Shown in pieces: positions 8,023-17,726 of a DNA stretch of 64,000 bases (positions within the stretch are counted from its first letter, which is position 1; every line of letters begins with the position of its first letter). The position numbers and the translations under genes were made by a program. A model generated the notes under the pieces. It saw only the letters and a program-made list of their open reading frames with translations, ran no database searches and was not told the DNA's origin. The stretch comes from Lacinutrix sp. Hel_I_90 (lineage in GTDB: Bacteria; Bacteroidota; Bacteroidia; Flavobacteriales; Flavobacteriaceae): contig NZ_JYNQ01000001.1 in assembly GCF_000934685.1 (NCBI RefSeq), forward strand, positions 3,733,981 through 3,797,980. Reading direction: 5' to 3'.

Positions 8023-8496
8023 TCATTTTAAGTTTTCTAATTCAGAATTGAAATCGTATTGCAAATCTTCATGAAGATTTACAACCTTTTTGGTAATCGC
8101 TTCAATATTACGGTCGTAGATATTCTGTAAGGTCGTATTTCTTTTAATTGAAGGTGACATCGCTTTTAGTTTTTTACAAAAATAGAGTAGGAGCTCGACT
8201 TCGGTTTCTTTGTTTAACGAATAACGAATGTACTTCTTAGTATTCCTCAAAATTTTACGAACACTCTTTTTAATGTAGAAAAAACTATCTGTGTTTATGA
8301 GGTCGAACTGCTCGTCTATTTCCTGTTTAACGGTTTCAATGTAACCATGTTCACTATCGGCTTCAAAAAGTAAATAAGTAAGTAACTCTTTGTTTTCTTT
8401 TTTAAATCGGGATAAACGGAGGCACAACTCGGCTAACTCTTCATTCGACTTATGCTTTAATTCCTTTCTTATAGTAACGACAGAAACTGCTTTCAT
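8023..8496 (-). CDS. Conserved hypothetical helical protein
   Basis: The 157-residue protein is highly charged, almost entirely helix-forming, with no signal peptide or membrane segment, so it is probably cytoplasmic. It has Lys/Glu-rich stretches and a basic patch VRKILRNTKKYIRYS in the middle, but no known motif. It lies directly upstream of the broken RDD gene on the same strand, with a ten-base gap, suggesting one operon. I do not recognise a function. Confidence 0.72.
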   Translation of the reverse strand: MKAVSVVTIRKELKHKSNEELAELCLRLSRFKKENKELLTYLLFEADSEHGYIETVKQEIDEQFDLINTDSFFYIKKSVRKILRNTKKYIRYSLNKETEVELLLYFCKKLKAMSPSIKRNTTLQNIYDRNIEAITKKVVNLHEDLQYDFNSELENLK

Positions 8497-8795
8497 ATGT
8501 ATTTCCCTTGAAAACGGGACTTAATTTTTTTATTTCCGCGAAAGCGGAAAGCTGTTAATTTTTATTTCCATTTCCCGTTCCGAGTATGTGAAATTGGAAA
8601 TCTTTTAATATTTGTTGTTTTTTTTTGAACATTAAAGTCGCAGCACGGCCTCTTATTTTTTTACTGTAATGTAAGGCCCAAAATTATCACAATTAAAAAT
8701 CCTTTAACACTATTTTGGTTTTAATATAGGTATCTTTTCGTTAATGGACGTAACAGGTTCAAAAATAAATAAATATTAACCTAAAACTAAAATAA
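8497..8795. other. Intergenic region with GNRA-type hairpin
   Basis: A 7-bp stem TTTCCGC (8533-8539) / GCGGAAA (8544-8550) with a GAAA loop lies upstream of the divergent hypothetical gene, flanked by related CCCGTT/AACGGG pieces. It resembles an interspersed intergenic repeat. A possible promoter for the hydrolase (near 8714-8738) has poor spacing and was not called. Nothing else is seen. Confidence 0.45.
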
Positions 8796-9626
8796 ATGCC
8801 TTTTATAACAAACAAAAAGAGTAAAGAACACGTCGATATTTTTTATGAAGATTACGGTAAAGGTCAACCAGTTATTTTAATTCATGGCTGGCCATTAAGC
8901 CGAAAATCATGGGAGCATCAGGTTTGGAAAATCGTTGAAGCAGGATACCGATGTATATCCTACGATAGACGGGGCTTTGGTATTTCATCTGCACCTTGGG
9001 ATGGTTATGACTATTCCTCTTTAGCGAGTGACTTGGATACGATTATTAACAAATTGGAATTGAAAGACGTTGTAATCGTTGGATTCTCGATGGGTGGAGG
9101 AGAAGTAGTGCGTTATTTAACAGAGTATGGAGTTAGTAAAATTGCTAAAGCGGCTTTGATTTCAAGTATCGTTCCATTAGTCAAGCAGAAAGAAGATAAT
9201 CCTGATGGCGTGCCCGAAAGTGCTTTAAAAGAGATACAAAATGCCCTAGAAAGTGATCGTTTAGGTTTTTTAAAAGAGTTCCATAAGGGGTTCTATAATT
9301 ATGACGATAATAAAGACCGTGTAAGCCAAGCTGTTTTAGACTACGACTTTAGTGTAGCGTCTCATGCTTCTCCAAGAGGAACCATTCAAGCAGCATTGGC
9401 CTGGATGCATACTGATTTTAGACCAGAATTAAAAAACGTAAAAGTACCGACCCTAATAGTACATGGAGGGGCAGATAGTACTGTGCCTATTAAAACGTCT
9501 GGAGATCAAGCTGCAAAAGGTATCGCTAATGCAACCTATAAAGTGATAAAAGGTGCACCACACGGATTAAACGTCACACATAAAGAGGAACTTAATGACA
9601 TTTTAATGAGGTTTTTAAAGTCTTAG
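8796..9626 (+). CDS. Alpha/beta hydrolase (non-haem chloroperoxidase/arylesterase-like)
   Basis: The 276-residue protein has the alpha/beta-hydrolase core. ILIHGWPLS forms the oxyanion hole, SYDRRGFGIS follows, and the nucleophile elbow GFSMGGGE places Ser near residue 98. An acid sits in HGGADSTVP (about 226) and the His in GAPHGLN (about 252). The GFSMGGGE variant and HGWPLS are typical of the cofactor-free chloroperoxidase/arylesterase group, which are really esterases or perhydrolases. There is no signal peptide, so it is cytoplasmic. The substrate is unknown. It is a single gene with a downstream terminator. Confidence 0.93.
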   Translation: MPFITNKKSKEHVDIFYEDYGKGQPVILIHGWPLSRKSWEHQVWKIVEAGYRCISYDRRGFGISSAPWDGYDYSSLASDLDTIINKLELKDVVIVGFSMGGGEVVRYLTEYGVSKIAKAALISSIVPLVKQKEDNPDGVPESALKEIQNALESDRLGFLKEFHKGFYNYDDNKDRVSQAVLDYDFSVASHASPRGTIQAALAWMHTDFRPELKNVKVPTLIVHGGADSTVPIKTSGDQAAKGIANATYKVIKGAPHGLNVTHKEELNDILMRFLKS

Positions 9627-9654
9627 AACTATAATTTTAATGATTAGACAGGAG

Positions 9655-9685
9655 TGCGTTTTCAATTATTGGAAACGCATTTTTT
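9655..9685 (+). terminator. Rho-independent terminator of the hydrolase gene
   Basis: TGCGTTTTC (9655-9663) pairs with GGAAACGCA (9671-9679) with one G-T pair, followed by six T. It overlaps the very end of the convergent ATPase gene. Confidence 0.85.
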
Positions 9686-10172
9686 AGAGTACAATATGAA
9701 GCCCTTTTTCTAATTCTGCATGGGTTGGAGCTTCAAACCAAATTTCCATGAAGTCAAAATCTTCTTGCTTCACTTCAAATTCATAGGTTATTCCTTTTTC
9801 TGTATTTCTTTTAATCACGCGTTCTTTTCTTAAGTCTATCGCAATATCCAAATAGTGTATTTTGCACTCAATCTTGTTTCTGATAGCGAAATCACGAAAT
9901 TTTTGTCGGTGCTCAAATTTTGAAAATCCTAAATCTAGAATAGAATCTACACTAATATGTTCTAATTGAAGGATGTAATGTTCTATTAATGCTTCCGAAC
10001 GACTAATTCTTTCAAGCATCCATTCTAAACCATCATTTTCGGTTTTATCTTTTAGAAATAAGTGATTATTCCATGTATCTATTGAAAAAATAATACCTAC
10101 TGTTTGTTCACGTAACTGATGTGAATACGTGGTTTTTCCAGAGCCTGTATTGCCCACTATTAGATGTATCAT
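9684..10172 (-). CDS. Small P-loop ATPase/kinase (AAA_33/zeta-toxin-like fold)
   Basis: The 162-residue protein opens with a Walker A motif GNTGSGKTT at residues 7-15. It continues with an SIDTW strand (Asp after the second strand, typical of nucleotide kinases), SILDLGF as a Walker-B-like strand, and an R-KERVIKRN lid-like helix. This is the layout of AAA_33 phosphotransferases, which include gluconate-kinase-like and zeta-toxin-like enzymes. No antitoxin candidate is next to it, so a toxin role is not supported. The substrate is unknown. Confidence 0.82.
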   Translation of the reverse strand: MIHLIVGNTGSGKTTYSHQLREQTVGIIFSIDTWNNHLFLKDKTENDGLEWMLERISRSEALIEHYILQLEHISVDSILDLGFSKFEHRQKFRDFAIRNKIECKIHYLDIAIDLRKERVIKRNTEKGITYEFEVKQEDFDFMEIWFEAPTHAELEKGLHIVL

Positions 10173-10408
10173 ATTACAGAATCAAATTTTATAATGCTTT
10201 TTTATGGTGTTTTAACACTAAACAATCTATAAATACTTATGAATAGAATTATTGGTGCTTTAATGACTTAGGTAATTCCGACTCGTTTCAGTTCAGTTGA
10301 TCCTTCTAGTTTTAGTGTCGTTATCTAGATACATAAAAACACAATAAAGGTTCTAAAACAAGCTATAGAAGCGCCTTCATTAGGGCGCTTGGTAAGCACA
10401 AGCGCTAA

Positions 10409-10444
10409 CTAATCTCTGCCTGTTAAATCACCTAATTTGTTCAT
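10409..10444 (-). other. Eleven-codon ORF overlapping the methyltransferase stop (possible gene remnant)
   Basis: On the minus strand an ATG overlaps the TGA of the methyltransferase gene (ATGA), the geometry of translational coupling. The frame reads MNKLGDLTGRD and then stops. The start resembles the beginning of some dehydrogenases, but this is too short to prove anything. The region to 10172 otherwise holds only a small hairpin (10371-10392, GCGCC/GGCGC) without a T-run. It may be a remnant of a lost downstream gene or chance. Confidence 0.25.
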
Positions 10445-12042
10445 GAGCCTTTTAATAAATTCACGCTGACTGTTGCTAGTTCATTATCTGGAAATCTCGA
10501 AAAATAATTCTTTTCTGGTTTTAATCCGGCTTCTTCGGCTACTTTGTTAAATACCACCACTTCTAAAATATATTGATCGCTATAACCATGAGTTGCATCG
10601 TAAGCTGTAGCAGCTGTATTCCCAATGTTTTTTGCCGTTAATTCTGGGTGTATCGTATGGAGTTCTATTATTAATAATCCAAATTGTTCAACATAAGGCT
10701 TCCATTTTTTAAGATGTTCCAGTAAGGAGTCTTCCACTAAATTATTACTGATGCGTTTCCCTTTGTAGGCAAATGCTCCAGAGGATGTACTTATGCGGTT
10801 GGTTGGTTGTTTTGGTGCTTCCCAAATGCGATTATGATCTAGAAAGGTGCGAACGTTAAGTAAATCTTTGAGTTCTATATTATAATCTTCACGGAGGTCG
10901 TTTGCTAATAAATCAGGTCTTCCAATGTCTCCCCAAATCACTTTTGCCCAAATATCCGCTTTTATTAAATTAGCTCTGGTTACTTTTAGTGCTGCTTTGT
11001 TAAAATCGGCTCCAACTAATAATAACGGATGTTCTTCTAGTACTTTTCCACGAAGGGTCTGGTGTTCGATGACGTCAAATATATGTTGAATGAACGCGCC
11101 ATTACCACAACCCATATCTAAAATCCCTTTTGGCTGTTCATCAATAGGTTTATTAAAGAGTTTAATAATCACCTGATCTATTACTTTAAAATAGGTTGAA
11201 TGTGCGCCACCACTTCCCCAGACATTCATTTCTCTATGTACGTGTTTTTCCGTTTCATCTTCATCTGTTTTTAAAACCAACGGATTGCCAAAAAGTAATG
11301 CGTCTAACTGTAAAAATGTTGGTAAATAAGACACTGTTACTCCATAAGCTGAAGCACGTTTTGCAAAAAACAAGCCTTCCTCTGTAAATTGATAGGTTCC
11401 ATTTTTCTTTTTAAACCAACCTAAATAAGATAGAAAATCTAATATTTTTTTAAAGCTTTCAGGATCTTTGTGGTATTCTTCAGCAGAAAAAGAAGCTTCC
11501 ATGAAATATTTATGAAATAGACCATTAACCCCCAGTAAAACGGCAATAGGAGCAACAATACACCCTTCTATATGCTGTAATATTTGGTGCTCTACAGAGT
11601 GGTCATCTGCGGTCTCAATATCAAAATTATTTTTATATTTTTTAAAAATGCGATCTAAAACAATAAAAGCATCACTACCAATGCGTTCCTCTGGGAACTT
11701 GACGGCATGATTTAATACCATTACAGCTTCTTCATAAAGAGGTGCTAAAGAAAAGGCACGCTCACTTTTTTCGTTTATTTCATAACTAACCGTATTCTCC
11801 GAGTTATCCAAATGCTGAACCAGCCAACCTTGAGAGCATAATACACGTAAGGCGACGTTTAAGTAACCTTCATTAGCGTTAAAGGCTTCAGAAAGTTCGT
11901 TAAGTGTAGTCGTTTTATTTTTTAGTAACACATCTAAAACACCCTTTTTATGCAATGCATAAGCCGTTGTTGCTGTAGCTATACCATCCAGATGTCTAAA
12001 AATTGTACCGCGTAATTGTTCTTTATCTTGTTTGGATAACAT
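10441..12042 (-). CDS. SAM-dependent methyltransferase with winged-helix N-terminal region
   Basis: The 533-residue protein has an N-terminal region resembling the dimerisation/winged-helix part of O-methyltransferases (LDVLLKNKTTTLNELSEAF, residues 35-55). A second helical segment with another winged-helix-like stretch follows (about 170-240). The Rossmann methyltransferase domain begins at about residue 305 with motif I ILDMGCGNGAF, then LLVGADFNKAAL with the ribose-binding acid, and KVIWGDIGRPD. It is larger than common O-methyltransferases (about 340 residues). The substrate may be a secondary metabolite or lipid-linked phenol, but I cannot say which. No biosynthetic cluster surrounds it. 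Confidence 0.85.
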   Translation of the reverse strand: MLSKQDKEQLRGTIFRHLDGIATATTAYALHKKGVLDVLLKNKTTTLNELSEAFNANEGYLNVALRVLCSQGWLVQHLDNSENTVSYEINEKSERAFSLAPLYEEAVMVLNHAVKFPEERIGSDAFIVLDRIFKKYKNNFDIETADDHSVEHQILQHIEGCIVAPIAVLLGVNGLFHKYFMEASFSAEEYHKDPESFKKILDFLSYLGWFKKKNGTYQFTEEGLFFAKRASAYGVTVSYLPTFLQLDALLFGNPLVLKTDEDETEKHVHREMNVWGSGGAHSTYFKVIDQVIIKLFNKPIDEQPKGILDMGCGNGAFIQHIFDVIEHQTLRGKVLEEHPLLLVGADFNKAALKVTRANLIKADIWAKVIWGDIGRPDLLANDLREDYNIELKDLLNVRTFLDHNRIWEAPKQPTNRISTSSGAFAYKGKRISNNLVEDSLLEHLKKWKPYVEQFGLLIIELHTIHPELTAKNIGNTAATAYDATHGYSDQYILEVVVFNKVAEEAGLKPEKNYFSRFPDNELATVSVNLLKGS

Positions 12043-12067
12043 TCTCTTTTATTTGATTTAAAGATAT

Positions 12068-12094
12068 AAAAAAAGCACTTACAAATGTAAGTGC
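12068..12094 (-). terminator. Rho-independent terminator of the E1 gene
   Basis: On the minus strand GCACTTAC/GTAAGTGC (12075-12082 with 12087-12094) is followed by seven T. It lies between the E1 stop and the methyltransferase start, so the two genes are separate transcription units. Confidence 0.88.
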
Positions 12095-12245
12095 CTAATT
12101 TATAAAATTGCAACAATAGCGTTTATCGTTTTGTATGTTAGTTTAATTAAAAATGCTATTTACAGTAGTTAATGATGGTTTTTCTGGCATTGAATACTGC
12201 AACCTACATAATAACTTCTGGTTAATACTTAAGCCAATAATTACT

Positions 12246-14657
12246 TTATCTCAATTTAGGAAAATCTTTAGGATTTACTTCGTGCATAACACCATAAACT
12301 GCTTCAAAAATGTCCTCAGCCGAGGGTTTAGAAAAATAATCACCATCTGTACCGTAAGCTGGGCGGTGTGCTTTAGCGGTTAAAGTCAGTGGTTTGCTAT
12401 CTAGGTACTCGTAAGCATTTTGTTCGTTTAAAACTTTATCTAAAAGATAGGCTGAAGCACCTCCAGGGACATCCTCATCTATAATCATCAAACGATTTGT
12501 TTTTGCGATGCTTTTTACAACATCGTGATTTAAATCGAAAGGCAATAATGATTGTGCATCAATTACTTCAGCATCAATACCTATTTGTTGTAATTCTTTA
12601 GCCACATCATGCACAATTCTAAGTGTTGAACCATAAGATAGTAACGTGATATCATGACCTTCTTTTAGCGTTTCTACTACACCAATTGGTGTTTTGAACT
12701 CGCCAAAGTTAGTAGGTTTAGGTTCTTTTAATCGATAGCCATTTAAACATTCTACAACTAAAGCAGGTTCATCACTTTCTAATAAAGTATTATAAAAACC
12801 GGCAGCTTTAGTCATGTTTCTAGGGACTAATACATAAATACCACGAATAAGATTTAAAACCCCACCCATTTGAGAACCAGAATGCCATATTCCTTCCAGT
12901 CTGTGACCACGAGTTCTTATTATTAAGGGCGCTTTTTGACGTCCTTTAGTTCTGTACAATAGCGTTGCTAAATCATCACTCATAATTTGCAAGGCATACA
13001 TTATGTAGTCTAAATACTGAATTTCGGCAATTGGTCTTAATCCCCGCATGGCCATACCTATGCCTTGACCTAAAATAGTTGCTTCGCGAATGCCAACATC
13101 AGAAACGCGCAACTCACCATATTTTTCTTGTAAGCCCTCTAAACCTTGATTAACATCACCAATAGCACCAGAGTCTTCTCCAAAAATTAATGATTGTGGA
13201 TATTTACTGAAAATTTTATCAAAATTATCACGTAATACTACGCGGCCGTCAACATCTTCTTTTTCAGTGTCGTAAGTCGGTTTAACTTCCTTTATATTGG
13301 TCGCTGCCGAAGCCGTTTCATTATGTAAATGTGAACTGTATTTTGGTTGTACAGCATTGAAGAAACCATCAATCCATTGCAATAATTGTGTTTTAGCTGA
13401 AGATTCCTCTGAAATGACATAGCGTAGCACGCGTCTACAAGCAGAAGCCACATCTTTACGATTAGGTTCAGTTATTGCTAATAACTCGTTGTTTATTTTA
13501 TTGATAAATACTTTGTTGCTACTAGATGTAGCAACTTGAGTAATAATATTTGAGGCCTCAGTTCTTTCTTTTAGAAGCGGATTTAAATAGGCATCCCACG
13601 CCGCTTTTTTTCCTTCGCGAACGGCTTTTTTGATGCTTTTTTCAAGTTCTATTAATTCTTCATCTGTAGAGATACCGGTTTCTATCATCCACTCCCGTAA
13701 TTTTACATTACAGTCGTTTGCAGCTTCCCAAGACAACCGCTCTTTGTTTTTATAACGTTCATGAGACCCTGAAGTCGAATGACCTTGTGGTTGTGTTAAC
13801 TCATTAACGTGAATTAATACCGGCACATGTTCTGTTCTAGCTATTTTTTCAGCTTCTTGATAGGTTTCAATAAGTGCTACATAATCCCAGCCTTTTACAC
13901 GAAGAATTTCGTATCCACTACTACCATTTTCTCTTTGAAAACCACTTAGGATTTCAGAGATATTTTCTTTTGTTGTTTGGTGTCTAGCATGTACCGAGAT
14001 ACCATAGTCATCATCCCAAACACTAATAACCATTGGCACTTGTAAAACACCAGCTGCATTTATAGTTTCAAAAAACAAACCTTCACTTGTACTGGCATTC
14101 CCTATCGTTCCCCAGGCTATTTCGTTACCTTCTACAGAGAACTTTGTGGTATCAATACCTTCTACATTTCTATAAATTTTAGAAGCTTGTGCTAAACCTA
14201 GTAACCTAGGCATTTGACCTGCAGTAGGTGAAATGTCTGCACTTGAATTTTTTTGTTTTGTAAGATTATTCCAGTTTCCATTGTCATCTAAACTAAAGGT
14301 AGAAAAATGGCCTCCCATTTGTCGTCCGCCAGACATTGGTTCTAAAGCGAGATCAGTGTTAGCATATAATCCTGAAAAAAACTGCGCGATAGTTAGTTCT
14401 CCAATCGCCATCATAAACGTTTGATCACGATAATACCCTGAACGGAAATCACCATTCTTAAAGGCTTTCGCCCAGGCTAGTTGTGGCACTTCTTTGCCAT
14501 CACCAAAAATACCAAACTTGGCTTTTCCGGTTAATACTTCTCGGCGACCAAGTAAACTACATTCCCGACTGGTTACAGCAATCTTATAATCATTTAAAAC
14601 TTGTGATTTAAAGTCTTCGAAAGAGAGCTCTTTATTTAAGTCGGATTTTGCTTGCAT
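12246..14657 (-). CDS. 2-oxoacid dehydrogenase E1, fused alpha and beta (branched-chain type)
   Basis: The 803-residue protein joins the two E1 chains. The alpha-like part (to about residue 400) has RDQTFMMAIGELT, GGRQMGGHFS, and a thiamine-diphosphate region (IGNASTSEGLFFETIN then WDDDYGIS). The beta-like part (from about 470) has IFGEDSGAIGDVNQG, VSDVGIREATILGQGIGMA, and the C-terminal IIDEDVPGGASAYL transketolase domain. E1 decarboxylates 2-oxoacids and passes the acyl group to lipoyl-E2. Fused E1 proteins of this kind are common in Bacteroidota and usually called branched-chain or 2-oxoisovalerate dehydrogenase. No E2 or E3 is nearby. The usual GDG of the diphosphate motif is GTIGN here, a variant to note. 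Confidence 0.9.
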   Translation of the reverse strand: MQAKSDLNKELSFEDFKSQVLNDYKIAVTSRECSLLGRREVLTGKAKFGIFGDGKEVPQLAWAKAFKNGDFRSGYYRDQTFMMAIGELTIAQFFSGLYANTDLALEPMSGGRQMGGHFSTFSLDDNGNWNNLTKQKNSSADISPTAGQMPRLLGLAQASKIYRNVEGIDTTKFSVEGNEIAWGTIGNASTSEGLFFETINAAGVLQVPMVISVWDDDYGISVHARHQTTKENISEILSGFQRENGSSGYEILRVKGWDYVALIETYQEAEKIARTEHVPVLIHVNELTQPQGHSTSGSHERYKNKERLSWEAANDCNVKLREWMIETGISTDEELIELEKSIKKAVREGKKAAWDAYLNPLLKERTEASNIITQVATSSSNKVFINKINNELLAITEPNRKDVASACRRVLRYVISEESSAKTQLLQWIDGFFNAVQPKYSSHLHNETASAATNIKEVKPTYDTEKEDVDGRVVLRDNFDKIFSKYPQSLIFGEDSGAIGDVNQGLEGLQEKYGELRVSDVGIREATILGQGIGMAMRGLRPIAEIQYLDYIMYALQIMSDDLATLLYRTKGRQKAPLIIRTRGHRLEGIWHSGSQMGGVLNLIRGIYVLVPRNMTKAAGFYNTLLESDEPALVVECLNGYRLKEPKPTNFGEFKTPIGVVETLKEGHDITLLSYGSTLRIVHDVAKELQQIGIDAEVIDAQSLLPFDLNHDVVKSIAKTNRLMIIDEDVPGGASAYLLDKVLNEQNAYEYLDSKPLTLTAKAHRPAYGTDGDYFSKPSAEDIFEAVYGVMHEVNPKDFPKLR

Positions 14658-14816
14658 AATGATAAGGTGTTTGAGACAAAAATAGATAAAAGTGATGAGA
14701 CTTGCAAGAGCGTTAAATCCTAAATAATTATTAAATTCTTAATTAAATAAAGCTTAATACGTTAAAAGTGTAATTAAATGGGGTTTATTGAATTTTTCTT
14801 AGAAATAATTCAATAA

Positions 14817-17651
14817 CTAATACCAACGTCGTGTAAATAATTTAAGTAATGTATTAGGAGATAGGGTCACTATAAAACGAATGCTTTGATCGTAGTTTGG
14901 TTGTGCAATTTCCCAGCCTTTATTTGAGTAAATGGGTAGATAGAGTTCAAAATAATCTTCTACAAGATTTAAACGAATCCCTGAATCATAAACGAATTTA
15001 GGATTTTCGGTTCTGTTAGCCACTAGACCAAGATCGCCATACGCCATTATATAACGCCAAATAGTGGTACTCGCATTCGCTGTGGTAATCCATTGATTTG
15101 CAAAAGCAGGTTCTAACTGAGACTTAAAACCACCTTCTGAGACAATTAATTGCTGACTTAACACGCCTGCTTCTTCAGAGCGACCAAGATAATTGTAATC
15201 AAATAGGTAGTCTGTTGGTCTGTCTAAAGCAAAACTAAAAAAATCGGTATCCTGATAGGTTTTGTTATATAGAAAAGCACCAGCAAACAATCTTAGATTA
15301 TATTGTCTGTTATTTTCTGTGAGTGTTCTTAATTCTAGTGTTCCAGAGATTTTTCCAAACCTTTTCGCGAGTTGTAAGTCAGTAAACCACGAACTGAATT
15401 TTTTTAAATTAGGGTCGCTTTGGCCATATCTTACATTAAAAACACTGTATTTAGGTTCTCCATCGGTTTCAAATTCTCCTGTTAAATCGACTTCACGGTC
15501 AATATTTACGTAGCGAAGATTTAAGTAACTTTTTCTATTATCTCTCAAATCCTCTGGATTTCTAAATCTAAAATCAATATAAGGCGTATAAGAAGTGTAG
15601 GAAAGGTTTGGAGCGTAATTGTAGAATGATCCACCAATACCATATTTAGTATAATAATTTGATACGTTGTCCCTTCTGTCTGCATAGCTTACAGAAGCGC
15701 CACCAACAATTTGCTTGCTTTTAATAGCGTATTTTGGGCTTATACGGTATAGAAAATTTTTAGATAATAAGGTTTTATTATAAAGTTTCAAACCAGGAGA
15801 AAGGCCATCATAAAAATTATAATCAAATTCAGGCATAAAGAATACCTGACTATAATTAGGGTCTTCTATATCTTTAAAGAGTCTAAATTGAAGTGGCTTA
15901 TTATTTGCGAAGAAGCCACCTACTGATTTCCAGTTATTTCTTAAATTGATCTCAGGAATCTTAGAATCATAATTTAAAACTAATTTATCTGCGCTGTCTC
16001 TTGGAACTGTAACCGTCTTAAAGCCTTTAAAACCATCAATCCATTGTTTTGACACTACCGTATCATCTTTCATGGTAAATAAAGAGACTGGCATTTCATG
16101 ATTGTACTTATTTTTTAAAGTCACTCTTAAAGAATCTTCTGTTTTTTCAATCTTTTTAATTTTGAAATCAATTTTTTTGCTTGAGCCCACATAATCCTTA
16201 AAAAACCAATCTACATTTTTTTTAGTCTGCGTTTTTACAGCGGTTTCAAATGCAGAAGCAGACGTAGGTTTTAACTTGTTATCTATTAAAAATTTATTAA
16301 TAATGGTTTTGATTTCGGCACCATTGGCATAAGCATCTAAGTAATTGAGGCCAACTCCTGCTTTGTATTTGTTAGCGATATTTTTATTGAATTTAAGAAG
16401 CGAATCTTTAGGCATATTTAAGGGCTGGTCTAAATTTGAACGCGCCATATGCATGTATAAAAAACCATATTGATCATTGAATTTCAAGTCAGCGGCATGA
16501 AACGCTCTAATGCCCCATACATTAGCTAGATTGCCCACAATTTTCATGTCAGGATAATTTTCTTCAATATATTTTATTAAATAATAGGTTTGAATGCCAT
16601 CTAAAACCCATTGGTCCTCTCTTGGATTAATGAGTAATGTGTTTTCTAGATAGTTGCGAAGTGTTGTTTTTAAAAGTTTTAATTCATATTGAAAATGATC
16701 TGAAAACGGCCTTACAAAGTCAGGCAATAAGTTTAAACCATAAATAGGATCTTTTTTGTAATCTATTTTCGTGAGCAAGATTTTTTTGTGAGGATAATTT
16801 CCGAGATTTTTCGTAATAAATGCAGCAACTCTGTCTGAAATAACTGCAACATCTACTGGTTTTAAGCCTTCTTCTTCAATATTAGACTGGATGGTAAAAA
16901 AATCTGTTTCTACCGTTTTGTAAAGATTAACCTTGTTTAGAAATAACTTGGTGTTCACGCGGTCTTTACCTTCTAGGGAAGTGATGACTTTGTTATTATT
17001 AACTTCTTTTGTGAACACTTCATCTAATTCACTAATTAGAGTATATGATTTTGGATAGGTTACTTCCAAAGAAAGATTTGCTTTGGGAACAAAAGAATCG
17101 TCTAAGTCTTTGTTGCTATAATAATGCCATTCACCATCAAAAGCGGTTGGAGTAATATACCAATAGCGCAAAAAATAGTCACCATAATCGTCAACACCAT
17201 ACCGGGTAAACTTATCATCAGGCACTTGTACAGTGTACTTTAACCTTAAAGTATAGTAACCTTTAGGTACAAAGGGGCTGTTTAACTTAACTTTTAAAAT
17301 ATCAGGATGCTGGTCTACTCTTTCAAAGCTTAAATCAATACCTTCAGATTGTATTGAGGTAATGGCCGTAAATCCACGGTCTTCATTTTTTGCAAAATGG
17401 AAAGTGTTTTTAAATTCTTGGGTAAATCGCTCTGCTAAAGGTGTGTTTTTTGTTGAATAACTGTTGCTCCAATCATTCAAATAAATAAACGTTTGTGTTT
17501 CATCACTGTCGTTATAATATTGAATGGTTTGATCAATAGCAATACTTTTATTTTCCACGTCAAAATCAGCTTTAATATCAATACTGTTCTGGCTTAAGGC
17601 CGAAACACTAAAAATAAAGCATAGGACATGTATTAAGTCATTCTTTTTCAA
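14817..17651 (-). CDS. M1-peptidase-like pseudo-enzyme fused to an outer-membrane barrel-like domain
   Basis: The 944-residue protein has a signal peptide (cleavage near SALSQ). Its N-terminal beta domain and following helical domain resemble M1 gluzincin aminopeptidases (residues about 20-500). Where M1 enzymes carry HExxH and a downstream Glu, this one has TTLRNYLEN and the WVLDGIQTYYL region (about 325-365). The zinc ligands are missing, so it is probably not a peptidase. From about residue 600 to the end it is rich in aromatic, strand-like segments and stops in RRWY, as outer-membrane barrels do. It may be an envelope assembly or binding factor. The name metalloprotease used for relatives would mislead here. 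Confidence 0.72.
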   Translation of the reverse strand: MKKNDLIHVLCFIFSVSALSQNSIDIKADFDVENKSIAIDQTIQYYNDSDETQTFIYLNDWSNSYSTKNTPLAERFTQEFKNTFHFAKNEDRGFTAITSIQSEGIDLSFERVDQHPDILKVKLNSPFVPKGYYTLRLKYTVQVPDDKFTRYGVDDYGDYFLRYWYITPTAFDGEWHYYSNKDLDDSFVPKANLSLEVTYPKSYTLISELDEVFTKEVNNNKVITSLEGKDRVNTKLFLNKVNLYKTVETDFFTIQSNIEEEGLKPVDVAVISDRVAAFITKNLGNYPHKKILLTKIDYKKDPIYGLNLLPDFVRPFSDHFQYELKLLKTTLRNYLENTLLINPREDQWVLDGIQTYYLIKYIEENYPDMKIVGNLANVWGIRAFHAADLKFNDQYGFLYMHMARSNLDQPLNMPKDSLLKFNKNIANKYKAGVGLNYLDAYANGAEIKTIINKFLIDNKLKPTSASAFETAVKTQTKKNVDWFFKDYVGSSKKIDFKIKKIEKTEDSLRVTLKNKYNHEMPVSLFTMKDDTVVSKQWIDGFKGFKTVTVPRDSADKLVLNYDSKIPEINLRNNWKSVGGFFANNKPLQFRLFKDIEDPNYSQVFFMPEFDYNFYDGLSPGLKLYNKTLLSKNFLYRISPKYAIKSKQIVGGASVSYADRRDNVSNYYTKYGIGGSFYNYAPNLSYTSYTPYIDFRFRNPEDLRDNRKSYLNLRYVNIDREVDLTGEFETDGEPKYSVFNVRYGQSDPNLKKFSSWFTDLQLAKRFGKISGTLELRTLTENNRQYNLRLFAGAFLYNKTYQDTDFFSFALDRPTDYLFDYNYLGRSEEAGVLSQQLIVSEGGFKSQLEPAFANQWITTANASTTIWRYIMAYGDLGLVANRTENPKFVYDSGIRLNLVEDYFELYLPIYSNKGWEIAQPNYDQSIRFIVTLSPNTLLKLFTRRWY

Positions 17652-17726
17652 AGGGTATACAGCGCTTTTTTTAGTAATAACGTGAAAATTGAAGTCAATA
17701 GTATGAGATTAACTTGAGTTTAACTT

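Noticed and set aside
8714..8738. Promoter for the alpha/beta hydrolase (TTTG...TATCTTTT)
   Set aside because: Spacing is only 13 bases and the last base of the -7 box does not match.
9684..10172. Zeta-toxin of a toxin-antitoxin pair
   Set aside because: The fold fits but no small antitoxin gene is adjacent; many AAA_33 proteins are ordinary kinases.
10371..10392. Terminator of the methyltransferase gene (GCGCC/GGCGC hairpin)
   Set aside because: No T-run on the relevant strand, and the stem is short.
12153..12383. 76-codon plus-strand frame at the end of the E1 gene
   Set aside because: Mostly antisense to the conserved E1 C-terminus, with no family resemblance.
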